From NCBI GenBank assembly GCA_951230915.1, contig OX579636.1, positions 1,999,001 to 2,063,000 on the forward strand: a stretch of 64,000 nucleotides of DNA. Reading direction: 5' to 3'. The position numbers and the translations under genes are program-made. The notes under the pieces were generated by a model. It was given only the letters and a program-made list of their open reading frames with translations, did not search any database and had not been told where the DNA came from. Shown here one piece after another: positions 58,711-64,000 of the stretch. Each line of letters starts with the position of its first letter. Position 1 is the first letter of the stretch. Source of the DNA: Antitrichia curtipendula (Eukaryota; Streptophyta; Bryopsida; Hypnales; Leucodontaceae).

Positions 58711-59400
58711 TTAACTCCTTGAGGTTTTTGACTATGTTTTCACCAAAAACATTCTAAAAATGCCATATCTAATACAAGTACCAAAGTTTAGGAAAAAAAC
58801 ATTTTTGGATGCATGTAACTATAGGACTTTATAATAAACTTGTTTGAAAAGATGTGGAAAAAATTTCAGAAATTTCCACCATGTAGATTGCAAGATATTA
58901 ACATTTAAAATTATCTAATTGAAATCTATGTTTCCTTAAAAGAACTAAATCAAACAAGTGGATACATCCAAGCTTTATTGTTATTTTTAAAGAATTCATT
59001 TCTTGGAGTTCAATTTGAGCCTGAAAATGAAGCCATAATTTATCATTCTATTCCATTTAAAAACTTTAAAATATTCAGAAATATGATTTATTGCAAAAAG
59101 AAGCTCCTGGTTTTAGATTCAAAATAACATAATATTGTGTGTATTGCAGTATCATTTTTCCACTTTAAAAAAAAATAAAATTGAACTAAAAGACTTGATA
59201 TTCTAGCTTTTATTTGTGTGATCATAATTCTTAATTACATAAATATATAAAGAAATTCATATGGTTCTATAAATACATTATACTTCTAAGATCAATTATA
59301 ATTTTTTATTTTGTAAAGAATGTTTAGCAAAATTAGCATCTATAGAAAATGTCCTCGTTCACAAATGAAAAATATGAAAAATTTGTCAATCATGTACGGT
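58711..59400 (-). mobile_element. TTAA-family element, long subfamily, truncated
   Basis: Starts TTAA-CTCCTTGAGG and shares GACTATGTTTTCACCAAAAA, GATGTGGAAAAAATTTCAGA and GATTGCAAGATA-type blocks with 39260-41065. It is interrupted by another MITE at 59410 and no right end was found. Confidence 0.55.
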
Positions 59401-59409
59401 TAAGCTCTT

Positions 59410-59765
59410 GGGGAGTTCACTTAGAGTATCCATTAGAAACCATGTGCGAACAAAACTTTGGACCCCCTATTTACTTTTTAAATTTTAAATAAAACAAAAT
59501 TAAAAAAATATGAATAGATTTTTCGACTTTGATAGTTTATGTTTGGAATTATTGATATTTTTATTTGTTAATGATAATTAGTTACAAATTTTTGAAGTAA
59601 AAAGATACACTATAGAATTGAAAAATAACTTTCACACCCCTATATTATATAAGAAAAAATTGTCTAAAAAATGAAAAAAAAATCCTAAAAATAATTCTTC
59701 GTTGAAAGCTCATTTTGAATTGAATATTAATTCAATGGTCATCTAAATGTGTTCTCTACAATTAT
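59410..59765 (-). mobile_element. MITE, GGGG-end family, copy 2 (truncated)
   Basis: Inverted near-identical counterpart of 24440-24802, starting GGGGAGTTCACTTAGAGTAT. Similarity stops near 59760, so the second terminus is missing. Confidence 0.7.
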
Positions 59766-59904
59766 TTCTCATTTATCTAATTTAGAACTTTCCAATTTGG
59801 GAGCTATTTATACAAATGCTTTCAATCTTAGTCATCATGCTCCTCTAAAAACTATATTTGGTAGTGGACAAGGAGATGATGTATTTCTTGAAGTAAATGA
59901 TATA

Positions 59905-60828
59905 TTAACCCCTAAAGCCCCGAGGCCTTTTCTCCATCAAAACACACTCAAAACTGCCACTTCTATTGCAAAGAGCAAAAAACTATAAAAATTGGGGGGT
60001 TTTGCATATCTAATCGTAGGATCTTATACTAGACTAGTATGAAAATGTGTACAAGAAATTTCAGAAACTTTGAACAAATAGATTGCAAGATATTTGCATT
60101 CAAAGTGAAGAAAACAAGTTTTTTTGCACCTTGCTTGATTAGATTTTTGGGCTTTGAACCTATTTAACTTAAATTTTTTGTATTGTTGATTTTGATTTTC
60201 TAAGTTTATATGTTTAATACTTCAGTTGAGAATCTAAGAAAAAAAATTCAAGAAAAAAACACTAAATTTGTACTCATTAAAAAATTGTTAAGTAGAAGTA
60301 GGTTCAAGATTGAAGGAATAACTAAATCGATAATAGCTCTAAGACAAAATTGAAATACCATAATCCCAATGGTGAGATTGTTCTAGAAAGCAAATTCAAC
60401 CTTGTCAAAAAAAAAAAATTCTGAAAATTGTAAAAATTGCATTCAAAAATGAATCCTAAAAGTTATTTTTTCAAGAAGATGCTTAGATTGCCCGAAAAAC
60501 TAAGATTGTCCATAATTTTTTCATTATTAGTCCAAATAGAATGAATCAAAGCTTCAAATGTAGACAAAAAGACATAGATTTTGAAAAAAATATTTAAAAA
60601 ATTTATTTTGACTTTCTGTGATTTTTTTGTGCTGCCCCCCAAACTCTATTTTGGGTATAACTTTTTTTCTTGGGCACCAACTGAAATAAAAATTATACAT
60701 CCACAAAGCTCTCGCAAAACCGCACAACCTCAAAAAATCCCAAAAAAATTCTCTACAAATTGAGGTCACAGGAACCTACCCGGACCCAAATTGTCCCCCG
60801 AGGGGACAAACGGGGTTTTAGGGGTTAA
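59905..60828 (-). mobile_element. TTAA-flanked piggyBac-like element, best full-length copy (924 bp)
   Basis: TTAA at 59905-59908 and 60825-60828. The left terminus is CCCCTAAAGCCCCGAGG and the right terminus is CGGGGTTTTAGGGG, with the subterminal palindrome TGTCCCCCGAGGGGACA. The interior aligns to copies at 10290, 13370, 15712 and 43590, which allows a consensus to be built. No transposase is encoded. Confidence 0.75.
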
Positions 60829-61555
60829 GAGAAATAATATGAGTTGACTTTGCTTATAATTAGAATTATAGTTAGACTTTATTTATATTTAAAAGTTGTT
60901 TATAACCAAAGTAAATGATAAAGTTGTTAAGAAGGGGTGTTTAGTGTTAGTAGTTGTTATGTATTAAGAGCTTGCTGTTAATTGTACTTGCTAGTTGCCA
61001 GTTGATAACTGGTTAGCTTATAATTGATATTAAGGTAGTTAGGGTTAGGGCTAGCTACCTTAGGGTTTTGGTGGCTACTAGAGTCAAGGGTTGGTCCCTT
61101 ACTCTCTCTCTCTCTCTCTCTTATTCTTGGTGTATTGAGAGGTGTGAGAGGCACTTTGGTGCTAGTGGTGTACTTATTGTGGGTTTTGATATTGAAAAGA
61201 GTATTGATTTGAGAGAGTTTCGTGTATTTTATTTATAAAAGTGTTGGATGAATAGAAACTTTAGATTTGAATTTTTGAAGAGTTGATCTACTATGGTGCC
61301 AAGTTTTGGTTCTAAATCTATTAAGGAGAAAAAGTTATGAGGCTTTGAAGTGGAGGTGTTGGGATTCAAAGGTGGCCAAGGAGGGCATATTGAAGAGCTT
61401 CATTCTTATTAAGATCTTGTGTAATGGAAATAAAACTTTGAAGGTAACTTCTTTATCTTATCTTCTATTATGTGTCAAGATTTAGCTTCAATGAACTTAA
61501 AATTTATGCGTTATGCTTAAAATACAACTAGGGTGTGGAGGCAGTAAAGGATTAG
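60829..61555. other. Intergenic, possible LTR-like 5' region
   Basis: A TGTTAAGAAGGGGTG-type start near 60925 and a short ATG frame at 61293 (MVPSFGSKSIKEKKL) give a weak retroelement impression, but no second LTR or primer-binding site was seen. Confidence 0.3.
61101..61121 (+). repeat. (CT)n microsatellite
   Basis: About ten uninterrupted CT dinucleotides. Confidence 0.95.
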
Positions 61556-61920
61556 GAAGTTAGTAATAGAAAAATGTTCACCAAAGTCAGGCAATATCTT
61601 AGATTGGGATGTAATTTGGTATGTGAGATTGAAAAGCTGATCTAAATTTTGGCAAAGTTTTAAGGCATTTCAAAAGATTGTCCAAAACTTATGCTAGATC
61701 AAAGTCAGCTATGCTAATTTAGGATATCTTAGGAAAGGTAGAAAGTCAGTAGTAGAAAAATGTCCACCAAAGTTGGAAAGTATCTTAGATTGGGATGAAA
61801 TTTGGTTTATGAGTGGTTGAAGAGCTGATCTACATTGTGGAAAAGTTTAAAAGCATTTGAAGAGACTATACAAATGTTATACTAGATAAAAGTTAGGTAT
61901 GGCAGTTTCTAGGATATTGT
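61556..61920 (+). repeat. Two-copy tandem repeat, about 185-bp unit
   Basis: Copy 1 starts GAAGTTAGTAATAGAAAAAT and copy 2 (from 61741) GAAAGTCAGTAGTAGAAAAA. Both continue with TCACCAAAGT/CCACCAAAGT and ATCTTAGATTGGGATG. About 80% similar by eye. No ORF. Confidence 0.8.
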
Positions 61921-62080
61921 GGAGTTGAAGGTTAAGGATTTGGAGGAAAAGAGAGTTTAAAGGTAGGTTTATTATTGTTTAGAGTGTTTGAGGATATTGG
62001 TGATCATTATACAAAGAATTTATATAGAAAAGGCTCCGTGCTATTCCAAACTTACTAACAAACCTTTGTGATATTAGCTT

Positions 62081-62655
62081 GGGGGATTTCACTCGATGTA
62101 TTCTTTGGACATCACATGCGATCAAGTAAATTTTGTATCCCTATTTATTTTTTAATAAATTTAGATTTAGCTCCAAATTTTTGGATGTGATTACATAATC
62201 AATATATCTTTTATGTAAAAAAAATTTGGATTCAATTAAATTCAATAAGATATCCAAATGCACAATTAAAGATTGTAGTAAAATGGTTGTATTTTTATTT
62301 CAAATATTTATCACAATTGCATTTCAATGACAATTGTATCCAAATTTGGTAAGCGTAAACTTTAATCAAGCCTTTAGTTATTGTAAATTTAGAAATGTTT
62401 TTTAAAATATTATTTATTATATAAAATAGGGGGTCAAATTTTTTTTTCAACTATATAGCGTATTTATTTTCTTACAAAATTTGTAAGTAATTATTTTTAA
62501 TAAAGAATTTTTTTTAGATTCACAATATAAACTTCCAATATAGCAAAATATACTATAATTTCTTCAAACTATTTAAATGATTTTTTGTCATATAAGATAG
62601 GGGCTCAAAGATTTCGTTTGTATGTGATGTCCATAAAATACATTAGGTGACCCCT
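62081..62655. mobile_element. MITE, GGGG-end family, divergent copy 3 (about 575 bp)
   Basis: The left end is GGGGGATTTCACTCGATGTA and the right end is the complement of AGGGGTCACCTAATGTATT. Both continue with TGGACATCACAT. The interior, like copies 1 and 2, has AT-rich blocks with 'aagtaattatttttaataaa' and a 'ggggtcaaa' motif. Confidence 0.55.
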
Positions 62656-64000
62656 CTAAGGAGACTAGTCTTAAAGATGAAAGTGTGTGTAAAATGATGG
62701 ACTTTAGAACAATACTATTCTTTGCATTTTGGACGTAGCAATAATAATTGCTCTACAGATCGATTTCCTTATATTTTCTAGGTTGTTCACACACATAGTA
62801 GTATTTTTAGGTGCCACATTGGTGATGACAACTTCCTTAAGAGTAGCTAGTCATACCAGTGGAGAGATTTTAGGATTAGGTTTGACCACATGTATTCTAG
62901 TAGGTCCCTTTCTCAAAGATTGACATTATAAGAGTGCTCTTTATTTCCTTCTTGGCATGTTTTGGTGTTGCACTTGTGTTTGAAATTTTGATGTTGCGTT
63001 CCAATGTTGGTTTTTTATAGTGTGGTAGAAGCGTGTATTGTTTCTTGATTCCCTCCATTCTTTGACAGAGTTTTATCTAGTATTGCCACTCCTTAGAACT
63101 ATTGGAAGAAGCTTTGGTGGCAACGAGTTTGTGCATTGCAATAATAAGGAGCTAAACTTCCAGTGATGAACGTTGTGCATTCAGGTACTCAATTTGACTA
63201 GCTTCATTTGTATGGTTTTATCACTTGATATTAGGAAACATAGACAATGTGTTATTTTGTTATGATTGGACAAAAACTCTGGTATGGTTGTATATTTGTA
63301 AGAACTATTGTATTATCCTAATTCTACAAATGGAGGAATGTGGAAGTTATCAATAAGTATCCTAAAAAGGTTTTGGTAGAATATTACAGATTGAATTTAT
63401 TAGTGTTATTTATTAGTAGATGGTATATATATAGTGTGTTTTAGTAGTGCATTATCAAATAGAATGATAAATATAATAAAGGATTCTATAAGCAATATGC
63501 AATCGACATTTAAGCATGTAAATTTTTTTCTATATTATAATTTTGTGTAATGATAAGGACTAAGCAAGCAATAATACAATTGGCCTTTAAGCATGCCTAT
63601 ATTTTTTTCTTACTTTTATACTAAATTATAGAGCACAAAAGATAATATAGACCTAAATATATATATTATAATTTTCTGAAGAGGTATTGTATTATGCAGA
63701 AAAAATAGTGATCATGGAAAGAATAAAATGGATCAAACAGAGTATGTCAAAACTTGCAAGAAGGCAAAAAGGACTAGAGAAATAGAAGATGTCAAATCGA
63801 AATTAAAAGGTATTTTGTAGATATAAAGTCTTCTTTATAATGTTATGTAAAGAAATATTAAATATTTTTTATGATACTATATAATTAAATGTAAAATATT
63901 CCTTATCATACTATGTAATTAAATCTATGAAATGCAGGTGCATATGCTTATTTCAAGCAACAAAGTTTAGAAAATCTGGACAAGCAGTACATTTATGACA
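62656..64000. other. AT-rich DNA to the window end
   Basis: No gene recognised. The last 300 bp contain short frames with a Lys-rich start (63715-63810, coding impression RIKWIKQSMSKLARRQKGLE) and splice-like sites (AAATGCAG at 63929-63936). This could be the edge of a gene that continues outside the window. Confidence 0.3.

Noticed and set aside
60925..61440. LTR of a Copia element with gag start
   Set aside because: No primer-binding site, no second LTR and the frame stops after 15 codons.
1..64000. CRISPR arrays, operons or bacterial signals
   Set aside because: No regularly spaced direct repeats with unique spacers and no clustered genes on one strand; all supported genes are eukaryotic.

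Overview
The window is nuclear DNA of a land plant. The evidence is a secreted xyloglucan endotransglucosylase/hydrolase (XTH) gene with GT-AG introns, a plant-like eL39 ribosomal protein gene, a eukaryotic tRNA-Ala, telo-box promoter motifs, and several plant DNA-transposon groups (CACTA, PIF/Harbinger, many foldback MITEs). The eL39 C-terminus ends in Leu, and the DNA between genes is very AT-rich. I lean towards a bryophyte, lycophyte or fern over a flowering plant, but this is inference only.

Layout. 1-5178: a decayed single-strand gene of unknown family, GC-richer than its surroundings, with a motif resembling the ParB/DGQH-type 'DGQH' box. A 1182-bp CACTA element interrupts it near its 3' end. 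5179-16600: AT-rich repeat land with several copies of a TTAA-flanked, piggyBac-like non-autonomous family, inverted MITE pairs and long hairpins. 16600-19290: a minus-strand gene whose first two coding exons encode a Gemin2-binding motif typical of SMN proteins; exon 2 is tandemly duplicated in decayed form. 19346-28000: MITEs, a decayed unidentified minus-strand gene cut by three insertions, and a PIF/Harbinger transposase pseudogene. 28300-35500: the gene island, with tRNA-Ala(UGC) on the minus strand, eL39 on the plus strand and a five-exon XTH on the minus strand. 35500-41800: MITEs and two abutting TTAA elements. 41800-42700: the first exon of an unidentified minus-strand gene. 42700-64000: mostly repeats, with a decayed PIF/Harbinger Myb/NAM-associated ORF (53.4-54.6 kb), an unidentified charged ORF (56.8-57.3 kb), a 185-bp tandem repeat and more MITEs.

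The functional core is small: eL39 (cytosolic ribosome), tRNA-Ala (translation), XTH (cell-wall remodelling) and the SMN-like gene (Sm-class snRNP assembly, if intact). Almost everything else is transposon-derived. The most informative structures are insertions whose target-site duplications can be read directly: CACTA elements with ATA, AAT, TTA, TTT and TAT duplications, the TTAA family, and a 432-bp palindromic element with a TTTGC duplication nested in a TTAA element. All coordinates and translations were read by eye; no database search was possible.
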